A DNA stretch of 64,000 bases, from NCBI GenBank assembly GCA_029641185.1, contig JAPWGK010000001.1, positions 2,802,501 to 2,866,500 on the forward strand, read 5' to 3'. Below the pieces are notes generated by a model. That model had not been told where the DNA came from, did not search any database, and saw only the letters and a list, made by a program, of their open reading frames with translations. Below, in pieces: positions 1-12,449 of the stretch. The position numbers and the translations under genes are program-made. The DNA is from Pseudofabraea citricarpa (Eukaryota; Ascomycota; Leotiomycetes; Helotiales; Dermateaceae). How positions within the stretch are numbered: position 1 is the first letter of the stretch; each line of letters opens with the position of its first letter.

Positions 1-2398
1 CAAGGATAATGCCTCCGATTTGAGATTGAATTTCTGGACGCGATTGAGCAGGATCTCCACCCATAAATTTGCATTGTCCATGCCGTCTGATGAACCAGTC
101 ATAACTGCCGCGAGGGATAAATTGTGATGGGCCTCGCCTAACCAGTGGCTGGCTGCTTGTTCTTCCTCGCCATCAGCTCTATCTACGACCTTCTCAAGGA
201 TAACACGAGCTAGGGATGCGAAAATCTCTGTTTGATCTGGAAGACCGCGTTCAAAGATGTACCTGCAAGTTTTGTGTCAGTTTGCGGCCACGAAACATTC
301 TGCTGGACAAAATTCACCAAGCGTAGCTGCAATAGACGTATCCGATATCTGCCGTACCATTATACTTCCCCTCCCTTATATCTGCACCGAGGAGAGCTTC
401 GAGTCTGCAAATATGCGGTGTGTACTTTTCGGCAACAGGAATTCGCCACAACTGGTTTCGGGTAGGATCCGTTCCGCAGACAGAGGGCCATACAACAGAC
501 AGCAGTTTTGCGACGGCAGAGTGAATGGCGTGGAGCTCAGTCTCTTTCATCCTCTGTCTAACTACATCTTGGACAAGACGATGTATGCGCAACTCATTCG
601 CTGCCATATTTCTTGCAACCAAGGATACATGGATAAGTTCAGCACGTGCGTCAAAGTATTTGTTTTTCATGGCTGGGTAGTTTGCCAGCTTAACATTTTT
701 CATACCATCCATGAGCAGCTTTTCGGGAATTCTATCCGGGTCAAGTACGGACAGTATATTCAAGAGTGCGAATGCAGGAGGACTGAGCTGTTCGATAGCC
801 CAGGCGGTACTAATTGTGTATTGGTAGCTTGACTGCATTCCACTGAACTTGAGACCATGGAGGTCTTTCGAGTCTTCGCTATACCACTCCTCGAAATCTT
901 GCAATGTGAGGTGTTTTTGCCGGATTATCCCGCTCATCTGAGAGATTGCAAGTGGGAGTCCACCTAAACGTTTGACGATACGTTTGCTAATTTCTATCGC
1001 ATCAACTTCCTGCTGGCGTCCAGAAAGTTTGCGAAGCATGTCGGCTCCAACTTCTAGAGAGAAGGGCTCGAGATCAAGACCAATCCCCAGACGATAGAAA
1101 TTTTCCTTGATAAATGGATATCTGCTAGTGACAAGAATACAGCCTGGACCTTGTGCCGGAAGCCAGTCATATAAGATGTCCGGATTGTCGGCATTATCAA
1201 AGACTATCAACCATGTGGCTTCTACCTTCTCGATATTTCCGTTCTTTTTTCGATAGCCCACGGGAGCTGCTAGCCATGACTTCACGACTTCGCGGGCAGA
1301 TACGTCGTCAAGACCATCGGATACTCCTTCTTTCCCTAGTTCTTTAGCAAGGGTGACGAATTGAGAACCAAGCTTCCGAGTAGTATCTGCATAGACCCAA
1401 AAAACAGCATCGAATTGGCTACTCCTTGAGTAGAGATATTGTATAGCCGATTCGGTTTTGCCAATTCCACCCATGCCGCATAGGACATACGACTTTGGTT
1501 TGGAAAATCCGCCATCGCCATGGTTGCATTCATCGTCCAGTTCTGTACCTTGGGCATCAACAGGACCTTTCAAGCCAAACGCCTGGTCGATCTTCTTGAG
1601 GACGTCTTCCTGTCCGTGGAAATCCTGATTTCGAGAAATGGACGCAATATGAGAGAAGGGCAGTTGCACACCCTCGATCCACTGCTGGTCTATATCACTC
1701 TCGGTGTCTTTTTGAACTTCTTGATCGTAGATTTTGTGTAGAGCATCGTTACTTGATTCATCTGTTACAGGTGTATGTATTGTTGTATTTGCCTCTAGAA
1801 AGGAACTTACACTGCTCTGCGTCCTCAAGTCCGACTTTACATAATCGTTACTGGGAATCTTTCGAAAGACTAATTGGGTATTTGTTGGTGCACAGTGGGC
1901 AAAATCCGAAAAGAATTGCGTCAGTCGTTCATAGAAGGGTCCATTGACATCCACGTCACAAAGATCGAGGTGGTTTTTGTTAACTTCGAACAGGGATTCC
2001 TTTTGTGCCTTAATCTGCACCATGTCTCGAGTTACAAGCTTGCCACATCAGCTCCCTATCATACAAGCTATGAATTACGAGCTTACCACTATCGCAGGTT
2101 TCCTTATCGGGTGAAAGATATTTTCTCGGATTTTCGTCTCTCGTAGTTCGCAAATCGACAGAATTGGTACACTGAGCTGTAAAGCTTCAAACTGTCGAGA
2201 GGCTCTTATTATCGTCTCCATCTCAGTGTCACTCATTTCCTGCTTCGAGACGTTATTCTTGTTCGCCTTCATAATAAATTTTACATTGTTCCAGCCTTCG
2301 GCGGAAGCAGCCGTCATATGGGGACATCCCAGGAATATGATCCCTGATGTAACATCATCCCCGTAAGCTTTTCGAGACTGAGATGCAAGTGCCAATGC
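1..2398 (-). CDS. NLR-like STAND receptor: SesB-like hydrolase (C-terminal half) / NB-ARC / helical repeats, partial
   Basis: Visible exons are 2398-2087, 2014-318 and 262-<1; the gene continues off the left edge. The first exon encodes the back half of an alpha/beta hydrolase (strand motif GIIFLGCPH). Its catalytic-His region NHLDLCD comes just after the first junction. An NB-ARC module follows: P-loop GMGGIGKTE, kinase-2 TWLIVFDNADNP, RNBS-B-like GCILVTSRYP, and GLPLAI. Then come a winged-helix-like stretch and helical sequence that should be TPR-type, the usual sensor in this family. Fungal proteins of this plan act in non-self recognition and regulated cell death; that role is inferred here. 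Oddity: the HSxGG nucleophile elbow and front half of the hydrolase are not found in the 440 bases before the divergent galactokinase gene, and the frame just upstream of 2398 has a stop. The 5' end is therefore unresolved and the gene may be truncated. Confidence 0.8.
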
Positions 2399-2837
2399 CT
2401 AGAACCGTAAATTCATCAATGTGATATATGAGCCGAAGCCTGCCGGGATTTCGAAGCAACATGTCTGATGTTTCTCTTTCAGTTGAACGGGAATGCGGCC
2501 TTTAGAGAATGAATTGACAACGATAGAAGATATACGGCTTCTAGTATTGAATTTGTTTGTTGCATCATAAGTATTCTCGATGGCGATGGTGGTTCCCACG
2601 TGCCAAGAATTCCGGGGTTTGCAATACACGAGAGCGAGAGCAGACAAGGTACAGAGTGGATTCAGATGCATGTCCAGCATATCGTCACAATAATGCCTGC
2701 CTCATGCACAACACCCCTTTCGGTGTAAGTGTTTTGATCGCTGATGCTAAGCTCCACTACCACGTTAATATACAGCATGTCACCCCCGCAGGCAAGCGTC
2801 CGCTTAACAAGATATATTGTAATTTCAATCGTCCAAG
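2399..2837. other. Divergent promoter region between NLR-like gene and galactokinase, with possible degraded hydrolase exon
   Basis: On the minus strand a weak open stretch reaches from about 2680 to 2399. It includes an AGFGS stretch where the family would have an HSxGG elbow, followed in frame by a TAG two bases before the next exon. I could not build a convincing exon. The plus side holds the galactokinase 5' region. Confidence 0.35.
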
Positions 2838-4461
2838 ATGTCCGATTACGTACCGATCACGAGGAGCTTAAATGAGATCTACTACGAAGAAGCTGTGCCG
2901 GCCAAAACTACAAGATGGGAATCTTTATATGTGAAATTCAACGAGGTTTATGGCCGTCGTGCTTCTTTCGTGGCTCGGAGTCCGGGAAGAGTCAACATCA
3001 TTGGGGAGCATATCGACTATAACATGTACGAGGTATGAAACACATGAGCTCTAATTGGACAGCAATAACAATGCTTCCGCAGGTATTGCCAATGGCTATA
3101 GAATCTGACATGTTGCTCGCGACTTCATTTTCAGGCTCTTCAACGTCACAGTTCATTATCAATATAGCCAATGTCGATGACAAATATCCAACCAGGACTT
3201 TCTCCTTTCCCCTTGACGGTGAAATTGCTTTCGACTCTAAAGTCCACGACTGGGCAAACTATTTCAAGGCTGGACTTTGTGGTGCTCTAGAGTATCTGAG
3301 AAAGGACCCGGAATTCAAGCCAGTCAACATGGACGTGGTCGTGGATGGTAGCATTCCCCCAGCTGGTGGCTTGAGTAGCTCTGGGGCATTCGTTGTTGCA
3401 AGCTCTCTAGCTGTGCTGGTTGCCAATGGGATCAAAGAGGTCAACAGGCTTGATTTGACAGAGATGGCAATTGTTAGTGAGCGGGCGATTGGACTCAATG
3501 GTGGAGGGTAAGACTGCCCCATCCCATTTATCCCATGGTATGTTTACTGACAATTTTCAGCATGGACCAAGCAGCTTCTATCTTCGGCACCCAAGGATCT
3601 GCTATCTACGTTTCATTCACTCCCAAACTATCAGCGGAGCCAATCCGATTCCCAAAGATGCACGAGGACTTCTGCTTCGTCATTGCACAGACATTTGTCG
3701 AATCTGTAAAGCACAAGACAGCTCCTGTGCATTACAATCTGCGCGCGGTAGAGTGCTCACTTGCCGCAGCTATACTTTTCTCTTTGTCAAAGCTCGAAAA
3801 TCCACTTACCAAGGATATCACATCGCAAAGAGTTACACTACGGGAGTTCCAGACAACTTACTTCGATGCAAATGTCGACGCGGAAACAACTGGCATAGAA
3901 AACCAACTGGAGACACTTATTGCACTTGCTGAGCAGAAGCTCGAGAAAGAAGAGGGTTACACGCGAGAGGAGATGGCCACGCTGCTTTCTATGCCTGTTG
4001 AAGAACTCGAAGCACGCTTCATGACTGCGTTTCCAGTGAAAGCGACCTACTTCAAGCTCAGACAACGATCAATTCACGTCTTCACCGAAGCCCTGCGCGT
4101 CCATCGCTTTATGAATCTTTTACAGCAAGTGTCTACGAAGACTGACAATTCTCTAGGCAAGGAATTAGGCGATCTTATGAACCAGAGCCAGCAAAGCTGC
4201 AGGGATATCTACGAGTGCTCATCGCCCGAGATCGATGAGCTATGCCGAATCGCGCAAGATGAAGGGGCTAATGGGTCGCGTTTGACCGGTGCCGGATGGG
4301 GAGGTTGTACTGTGCATCTCATGGCTGTCAATAGAGTCAATGCCGTGAAGGAAGCGTGGCATAAGAGGTACTATGCGAAGATGACTCTGTCACCCGAGCA
4401 GATGGATGGGGCAGTGGTTGTGAGTAAGCCTGGCAATGGAAGCGCTATATACTTGAAATAG
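2838..4461 (+). CDS. GAL1: Galactokinase (GHMP kinase family, Leloir pathway)
   Basis: Three exons: 2838-3032, 3083-3507 and 3561-4461, giving 506 residues, a normal length for fungal galactokinase. It phosphorylates galactose to galactose-1-phosphate in the cytosol. All family hallmarks are present: signature GRVNIIGEHIDY at residues 50-61, the ATP-binding GHMP motif PAGGLSSSGAF, the GGGMDQAAS motif (split by intron 2), and the C-terminal TGAGWGGC motif. The start ATG gives a short acidic N-terminus before the signature. Other Leloir genes are not adjacent; the neighbours on both sides are NLR-like genes, so no pathway cluster is evident. Both introns are about 50 bases with good GTATG/GTAAG donors. 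Confidence 0.95.
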
Positions 4462-4899
4462 GATGCACTTTCTACCTGATTATTTCTTGTTTTCGACAGC
4501 AATCCCATCGCGTTCAACGAGATCGCCAACAACTTATAAATTACCGCATTGATATGATCCATGTGGTGATGGCGGTTTACTACTTAGTCAGCAATGTCGC
4601 TGCAAAACTTAGCACATTGATGGGAAGAAAGAGTTACTCGCCAATTTTGTCGACGGTATATCTTCTACAATAAATATCCTAGTTCTGGTACAAAAATTAC
4701 AGTTGGAATGCGCCTGGCAGCACTAACGTCGCTGCCTCTTGACGTATGTCAGGCTGGCGGTGCGTTGGAAATTATGCGGGCCTGAATATGCAGCCTCTCT
4801 GTACAGCCACACCACTATTGCGGCCGCATAGCCTCATGTTCAGCTTCGTACAACACCTCACATTCAAATTGCTGTGCCATCGACGGTTGTTCTGGGAGA
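4462..4899. other. Intergenic, galactokinase 3' flank and NLR promoter
   Basis: About 440 bases with no supported gene; short open frames lack family resemblance. It should hold the galactokinase terminator and the promoter of the NACHT gene. No repeats seen. Confidence 0.5.
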
Positions 4900-7800
4900 A
4901 TGTCCAGCTGCCTCTATTCTATATACCATGGTATGGTATCCTTTGCACTCTAGGCCATGTTTAATACATCTCCCAAAGAACTCTACTAATAAAGCTTCTA
5001 CCAACAGTCCCAGCTCGACCGTGCAAACACAGCCCCGAGCCTTTCATTCCTGCAACGCCGATTTACTCTAAACTTTCTGTCGAGGAGAGAAAGTGACAGC
5101 AAAAAATTTATAGAGTCTGCAGAGCAGTTGAGAGGGCCGTTGGGTTTGAATCTACTCTATGAACCCTCCGATCCTCATTTGGATCTTGTCTTCGTATGTG
5201 TTCCGAGAGCGGATATTCTTTGGCGCACGCGAGTGGTTCGGAACACAGCAAGCGCGAAAGGCGATATTCTTCCGAATGAGGGACTATTTTATTAGATTTA
5301 TTACTCACAAATTATCAGGTCCATGGACTTCGCGGCGGGTCGAGAAAAACATGGAGTTATTCTACAGATTTAGCTTCATACTGGCCAAAAGAATGGCTGC
5401 CTGGAGAACCCGCTCTGAAGAACACGCGAATACATAGTTACGGCTACAACTCGGATTGGGGAGATCGTAAAGCTAGTCCTCTTAATATTCACGACTTTGC
5501 TCAAGCTTTATTAGCAGATCTACAAAACTCACCACATATGCGAAACAATGGACATGTAAGCCGGTATTCGAAGTGTGAATATGCTTTAATGGCAGGCACT
5601 AACTTTAAACAGTCTCCAATAATACTCATCAGTCACAGTATGGGGGGTTTGGTATCTAAAAAGGTATGAATTAGCAGAAATATTGCATTTTGGCAAGATA
5701 CTGATTAGGAACAGGCATATCTTTTAGCAAAACGGGATCCTCTCTATCATGATCTTGCAGTTCGGTTCCATACCATGATTTTCCTTGGAACACCACATCG
5801 GGGAGCGATGAGTGCTCAATTGTTGAAAAGCGTTCTGCGGGCCGCCGTTTCCCATGGACCCAAGGCATATATTACTGATTTAATACCCAATTCGGTGACC
5901 CTGCAAGGAATCAATGATGAGTTTCGGCATGTACATGAAGACCTTCATCTCTGGTCATTCTTTGAAAGTGTGCCTACTAACTTAGGGGTTACGAATGATT
6001 TGGTAGTCCAGAAGGATTCGGCAACCATGGGTAGAAAATAATCCCGCATGCTATTCAAAAAAGACGCTAAAGATTCGTAGGGCTTCCTAAAGAGCATATC
6101 CAGTCCCTAAACGCAGATCATCGACATGTTTGCAAGTACAGCTCACCACTTGACCCAAATTACCTAACCGTATTGAATGGTTTGACTGCCACTGTTGATA
6201 GCATCGAGAAAAACGGTATGATACCATAAGTTTGACTAATCATGACACAGCCACATAGCTGATAATGGCAGCTAGGCCATCTCACAAAAAAGGACGAATA
6301 CAAAAGTCAGATGCGACAGATATCTAAATTTTTACACACTTTTGATAGACCCGAAACTGACCTTGAGTCACTTCTCGAACATCGCTTGGATGGCACTTGC
6401 CAATGGCTGACCTCTAATCCGACATATGAAGATTGGCAGCATTGCAAAAATGATGCCCCTAAGTTCTTCTGGCTCAGTGGTCAGCCTGGCACAGGCAAAT
6501 CCACACTCACGGCCCATGTCATCGAGCAGCTCGAGCAACTCGAGAAGCGCGATTCTGATTGTAGTTATTTCTTCTTCAAAGCTGGTGACGAAACACGATC
6601 TACTATTGCTGCATTATTACGATCGCTGGCCTATCAAATGGCACTTGTCAGTAACAAAATCCGAGAGGAAATTCTTGCCATGATCGCGGACGGGGAAGAA
6701 TTTGACAGGGATAATGATCGCACTATTTGGAAGTCGTTCTTCCTAACTCGTATCTTCCGTGTTGAAGTTCAAAAACCTCACTTTTGGGTCATTGATGCGA
6801 TAGATGAATGTTCAAACCAGTCTGGGCTATTTTCCATGATTTCTAAAATGGAAAAAACGTTTCCGTTGCGAGTGTTTCTCAGCAGTCGTCCGAGTGCCTC
6901 GATTGATAGAATGCTCGACAAAGAAAAGATACATGTCTCAAGGGTAGAGACTAGCTCAACAGAGGCGAAGGAGGACATTCGCTTGTTGGTAGATTTTCAT
7001 ATAAAGTATCTTCTGGATGACGACGAATCTCGTACACAATTGGCTGAGCAGATACTCAACAAATCTGATGGCTGCTTATTGTGGGTAGCGTTTATTTTGA
7101 AGGAGCTGGAAACCACACACGGCGAGAACCAGATCCAAGAACTTCTCAAGGGTGCACCAGCTGGTATGGACGACCTCTACATGAAAATATTGGATAATAT
7201 AGCCGTAGATACGAAAAACAAGGCCATTGTAAAGGCCGTTCTGAGATGGGTGGTCTGTGCTATTCGACCGCTTACAACCGACGAGCTTTCAGAAGCGCTA
7301 CGATTGGATATTCATGAAAACTTTCCGACTTTAGGAAAGATCGTTGGTTCTCTTTGCGGCAATCTCGTCTTTGTGGATACCAAGAAGCGTGTTCAAGTTT
7401 TTCACCAGACTGTGAGGGCGTTCCTAAGTCGGGAAGACCTTGAGTCTGAATTCATGTTGGATAAGTCTAAGGAACAGTTTCGGGTTGCCGAAGTGTGTCT
7501 CGAACATCTTGCAGGCAAAGAACTTCAGACCTCAAGAATTAGAAGGGGGCACGGTACTACTCGAGCAACAACAAAACGGTCCCCATTCACAGACTATGCT
7601 GCAATCCACTTTTCTGAGCATTTGAATCGATCGTCTTCCTCAGTTGACTCTCAACTTGTTCTTGTCGAGAATTTCTTGAAAGCCAACATTCTCACCTGGA
7701 TTGAAATTGTGGCTCGAAATGGCAGCATGCTTCCATTGACAAGGACAGCCAAGAATCTTATATCTTATGTCGAACGTCGAGCTAAATATAGCTCTCCTTT

Positions 7801-10006
7801 AGGAAAGACATTTCAGGATATTGATGCATGGACAAACGACTTGATTCGGGTGGTCCCTGAGTTTGGGGATAATCTGTTGGGCTCGCCAATGGCAATACAC
7901 TTTCTGATCCCTCCCGTATGCCCTCCCATGTCTATGCTTCATCGTCACTTTAGTAATTATCCACGATGTATGAAAGTTGCAGGAGTTTCGGAAACAGATT
8001 GGGGTGATCGACTTTCTTCCATGATGTTTCCGGGCACGGTAGCAAATGCCGTGGCATGTAGAGATGGTCGACTGGTTATCGGCTTAAAGAATGGACTAAT
8101 AATGCTATATCATGCTACAAACTGCGAAGAATTTGGGAAGCTGTTACATGGTGAGCCGGTCCGGCAGGTCAAGTTTGCCACGAAAAGCATTTTTCTTATA
8201 TCCTCTGGACGAAGGAAACTGGTCTTGTGGAATGCCATCCTTGGAACACAGATATGGCAAAGTCAGATTAAGCATGAGATAATGGTTCTTCAGTTCAATG
8301 AAGATGACACGGTTGTACGTGCGGCCACGAAAGAGAATTGTATCACGTCTTGGGACATGTCAGACGGCAAAGCTCTACCGGATGTACCATTTCATGATTA
8401 TGATGACTTGACATCCTCAAAGGGCTATAAACGTCCTCCGCTCACCGCAGATATCTCTGTCGGGATGAATCTTCTGGCAGTTGGGTATCAATATCGACCA
8501 ATCGGCATTTGGGATCTGGAGGATGGCTCTTATATCGGCCAGTACAATAAAGGGAAACCAGGAGTCTACCCGGCACCGCTGCTTCTCTCCTTGCTTTTTA
8601 ACCCGAACCCGGAAGCCAATCTAGTGGCAGCATCCTACTTTAATGGAGATCTGGTGGTTTTTGAGCCTTGGGAGCAACGACAAGTTGCAGTCATACAAGC
8701 GGATGCGCAAATTCTTGCGGCTTCGCCAGACGGACGAACTCTCGCAACAGGAGATGGAAATGGTCTACTACAGCTTTTTGATTTCGAAACATTGCAATTG
8801 ATATACCGAGTCACTGCATATGACCATGATATCAAGGCAATCACTTTTGCCAGCAACAATTTGAGATTTTTCGATATTCAGGGAGATCGCTGTAATGTAT
8901 GGGAGCCGTCAATCTTGGTTCGTCGCAACCATGAGGAAGACGGATATAGCGAGCCATACGTATATCATGAAAAGATCCAATTTCCTGCGGAGGTTTCGAA
9001 GGCTACGATATGGGAGAACAGCCTTACTATTACGGCGCTTGTAGAGCATGACCAAGGGGACTTTGTCTTCGGGGGTCGTGAAAATGGATCGATAACAGTC
9101 TTTGACACGAAAACCGGCATAGCTGTCAGTGAACTTCCAGGCCATGCCAAAGATGTCTCAATATTCCTGATGTCCTGGAATGCGGAGAAAAGTCTACTTG
9201 CAAGCACAGATGACGGAGGCAGGTTCATCGTAAGAAGGGTGAAATTTCTAGAATCAGGTAAATGGGAAGCCGATCCACCACTTCTCAGCGAGCGTTCCTC
9301 GGAGGGAATCGCACAAATACTCATAAGTCCGGATGGAGGAAGACTGCTTATTTCAACTCACTACTCGGATCAGTGTTGGGGCATGGATGGTAGCAAAATC
9401 AACAAAATTCCCAGACCACGCACTGAAGGCTCGAGCTGGGTCAATCATCCAGGAAATCCAAAGCAAATCATTCTTATGGATGGGAGTCATGCTCGAATCT
9501 TTGAATGGGACACTTTCTTAGAGCTCTCTCCAGTTGTGGGAATTGTTCTCGACACCGGTCATGAATCCAAAATGGTACCTTCGGATATTATACCCAGCCT
9601 CCATGGCCACAACATCTGCGTGAGATTCATTGGTATTGGAAGACCCACTATGGTATCAGAGTTGCAGGTCTGGCCCTCGCAGTCTATAGCTCCTAATGCC
9701 AAATCTCTTAAATCTGTGGCAAGATACAAGAACATTGGAAATGGCATAAAAGCAGTTGTTGGATCTTTCAAATCTTTTTTTATTTTTCTCGGCTTCGATG
9801 GATGGATCTGCTCATTGGATATTGAAGGAACGAGCCGGAAAACGGCGTATATACGGCATTTTATCATACCACATGGGTGGCATAGCATGGGCCCGAGTCC
9901 TATCCTTCGCTGCACCGTCCAAGGAAATATTATCTTGGCCCGAGGGGATGAGATCGTCGTCTTTCATAAGGGTCTTGACTTCGAAGAGATGGTGGATCTA
10001 GAATAA
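4900..10006 (+). CDS. NLR-like STAND receptor: SesB-like hydrolase / NACHT / WD40-like
   Basis: Exons: 4900-4935 (weakly supported), 5008-5193, 5319-5555, 5613-5663, 5715-6030, 6081-6215 and 6276-10006, about 1,563 residues. The N-terminus is a complete SesB-like alpha/beta hydrolase: HGLRGG oxyanion loop, nucleophile elbow ISHSMGGL, FLGTPHRG, and the His motif LNADHRHVCKY. The NACHT module follows, with P-loop GQPGTGKST at 6479-6505, Walker B WVIDAIDEC and sensor VFLSSRP. The C-terminal 600 or so residues are beta-propeller-like with degenerate WD40 blades (for example KLVLWNAILG and ITVFDTKTG). The expected role is ligand-triggered activation of the hydrolase in non-self recognition or incompatibility; this is inferred from architecture. 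The first exon is uncertain because no ATG lies in frame before HGLRGG. The 3' end lies three bases from the convergent transporter gene. Confidence 0.87.
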
Positions 10007-10009
10007 ATT

Positions 10010-11850
10010 CAATCGGATGGTTCTAATTCATCCATTGACGTGCTCTTCCCTTTCCTCCATTTCATGCCATATCTTTCAAGCACCCAAGCAAGTAGTCCAC
10101 CAAGAGCACACAATGCTGCATATATAGTAAAGCACCATCCAGGGTTCACTGCATTTGCAATCGGTTGTAAAGCAGCAATCAGGCCTGCCGATGTGAAGCA
10201 CCGGACTAGATTATACGCAGACTGTGCTGTGGAGGATTTCTCGGCATTTAAATCTGTGAGTAAGGTCCCACAAATCTACCAGGTTAGTTTTCAGAACATT
10301 ACTCTCATATCGATATGACCGAAACCTACAGTGAATATTCCAACCATGGTACTTCCAGTGAAGAACTGTAGGATCAGGGGCACAGATAGATGCTATTTCA
10401 ATTAGCGAGCTTCATGGAATCGAGGATATAACACACAGTCCTAGCTTGAAGAGACCATCCGTATCCAGCCATGGCGGCAACGTTTACAGCCATGAAATAC
10501 CAAACGCTTCTCAGCCTGGCTTTTTCAATTGGAAATCTCAACAGTTTCTCTGCTCGTGACTCTTCAACACCTGGTGCCTTGAGGCTACGATCTACAATCT
10601 TGTAGTCCCTGTCGAGAAGTCTCCCTTTGGCCACTTTAGCATCCTATATCACTCGTATTTTCTTTTTCGTCCTTACCCGTCCAAATAGCAGCTATCACTC
10701 CTCCTACGCCGGCTGGAAGATACACGAGCCCACTCGTCAAGTAACTCAAGCTGTACTTATCAAGTAGTATTGTCGATAATGAAGTCGCCAACACGCTAAA
10801 TACTCCATAATAAATACTACCTATAGCCATAACAAGCAAAGAGTTCACATCAAGCAATACCCTCAAGCAATTGATAGGATTCGGCATGTGAAACTTAGCC
10901 TGAGATCTGGGCCCGTTTATCTCAGTTACAGCAACACCCAGAAACCGGTCTCGAACCATGGCATATACCGTCTTGTTCAGACCATGTGCCGGGATATTAC
11001 CGTTCCCCACAACTTCTCTCGCCGTCTCTGGGAAGAACAGAAATGTGCCGACGAGAAAGGTACCGCTCAGGATCGCAAGGAACCAGAAGATCCATGGCCA
11101 GCCGGCATACTGCGATAAAATACCTCCTAGAATCGGTCCGAAACAAGGCGCGGCATTCGTGCTATTTCATCATTAGTATCCGTTTTCGCTACTTGATCTC
11201 GTTTTGGTCAAGGCAAGGTAGGTAGGTATTCACAAGCCCATCAAGACCCCGACGTAAGAACCTCTCTCGTCAGCAGTCGACACATCTGCGATAACCCCGT
11301 ACACAATCGTGATAGTTCCTGTTCGAAAGAAGAAGAAAATCAGTTTTCTCTTTAACGCCAATGGGTGATGGCATGACATGGCATGACACGTACCCGAGCT
11401 TCCCAAGCTCTGCACACATCTCAAGACCATGAGAGCTGGGTAGCTTCTCTGGACGGCCAGCCCAATATTCGCGGCCAAATAGATGGCAAGCGTCACGAGA
11501 TAGATAGGTCGTCGCCCATTGCGGTCTGCAATATCGCCTACCAGGCTCGGTGCTATTCCTGCTACTATCAAATACGTCGTCAGCCCGAGATTTACCAGCT
11601 CGATCGATACGCCTAGTGATGTCGCTAGGGGCGTGATGGTCGGGTAGTACAGGAATGACGAGAGGCCGGAGAACATGGCTGCGAAAGAGGATGTGAATGT
11701 GATGAGCCGCTTTTGGAGGGGCGTGAATGTGGAGAAGGCTACGGGGGAGTCTGGATGAGGGGGAGGGGCTGAGTGGGGTGGTAATTGTAATTCTTCCCTT
11801 TTTTCTGGGTTCACCTCTCCTTCTAAATTTCTTGGATTTGGATTGGTCAT
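10010..11850 (-). CDS. MFS multidrug transporter, DHA1 (H+ antiporter) type
   Basis: Six exons on the minus strand: 11850-11394, 11318-11233, 11161-10677, 10633-10437, 10392-10330 and 10275-10010, giving 517 residues. A short Pro-rich cytosolic N-terminus precedes about 12 membrane segments with a long central loop. The loop 2-3 motif A is clear (GDIADRNGRRP), and ERGSYVG plus APCFGPILGG match the conserved antiporter region in TM5. The closest general resemblance is to fungal polyamine/drug exporters of the DHA1 family; the substrate cannot be read from sequence. All five introns are 43-75 bases and several interrupt membrane segments. It converges on the NACHT gene with only three bases between stop codons, so transcripts from the two must overlap. 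Confidence 0.88.
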
Positions 11851-12449
11851 GGTTGTACGTTGTATGTGGCAGCTTGTTGTGAGAATTGAATTGGGGGAAA
11901 GACTTGTAAGCAACCTGGCTGTGTCGCTGTCGCTTAGCAGATGGGTTTCTCAGAGGTGGGATATGTCGTTTGGTTTGTTTCCGGCCATGATCGGCAGTTT
12001 TTATAAGCTTGCATATGCATGTTCGGGTACCCAGATAAGGGGTCGCAGGGTTTCTATTTTCCACAAAGTTCGTTCTCTGAAAGGGTAGAACAGATTCCTG
12101 TACAGGAGCCTTTTCCTTTTCCTTGTTTCCTTTTTTACTTTTTGATGTTGCATCTTACACACTGGCTTTCAAGTTACTATGGGATTTTGAAATATCGAGT
12201 CGAGGTGAGCGCTATTTATTTCCAGACATACAATCTAGAGTCTAATGCACTACGAACAATTTTCTCCTTCAGATGAGGATGCATCTTCTACCGTGGCGTT
12301 CAAATTCCTCTCGTTGACTTCGTGTTTCTTCTCCACGCGATCTGAGCTGGCTTCCGGGCTTAGATTTGGATATTTCTCTATACTATTTGTATACGAAATG
12401 CTATACCGCGCGCTGGAGGGCGGGCCTGCAGGTGGGCTGGTACATATTG
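11851..12449. other. Intergenic, MFS promoter and BTB gene 3' flank
   Basis: About 600 bases with no supported gene. It contains a pyrimidine-rich run near 12105-12140. Nothing else stands out. Confidence 0.5.

Noticed and set aside
257..832. 191-codon plus-strand open frame
   Set aside because: It lies opposite the NB-ARC coding exon, whose motifs are unmistakable; this is a shadow frame.
1..10006. Idea that GAL1 and neighbours form a sugar-use cluster
   Set aside because: Neither neighbour is a Leloir or sugar enzyme; both are NLR-like.
10888..11225. Several plus-strand frames over the MFS gene
   Set aside because: They are antisense to exon 3 of the transporter and have no family resemblance.
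11270..12064. 264-codon minus-strand frame overlapping the MFS first exon
   Set aside because: It runs in another frame of the same DNA; the transporter frame carries motif A and membrane segments.
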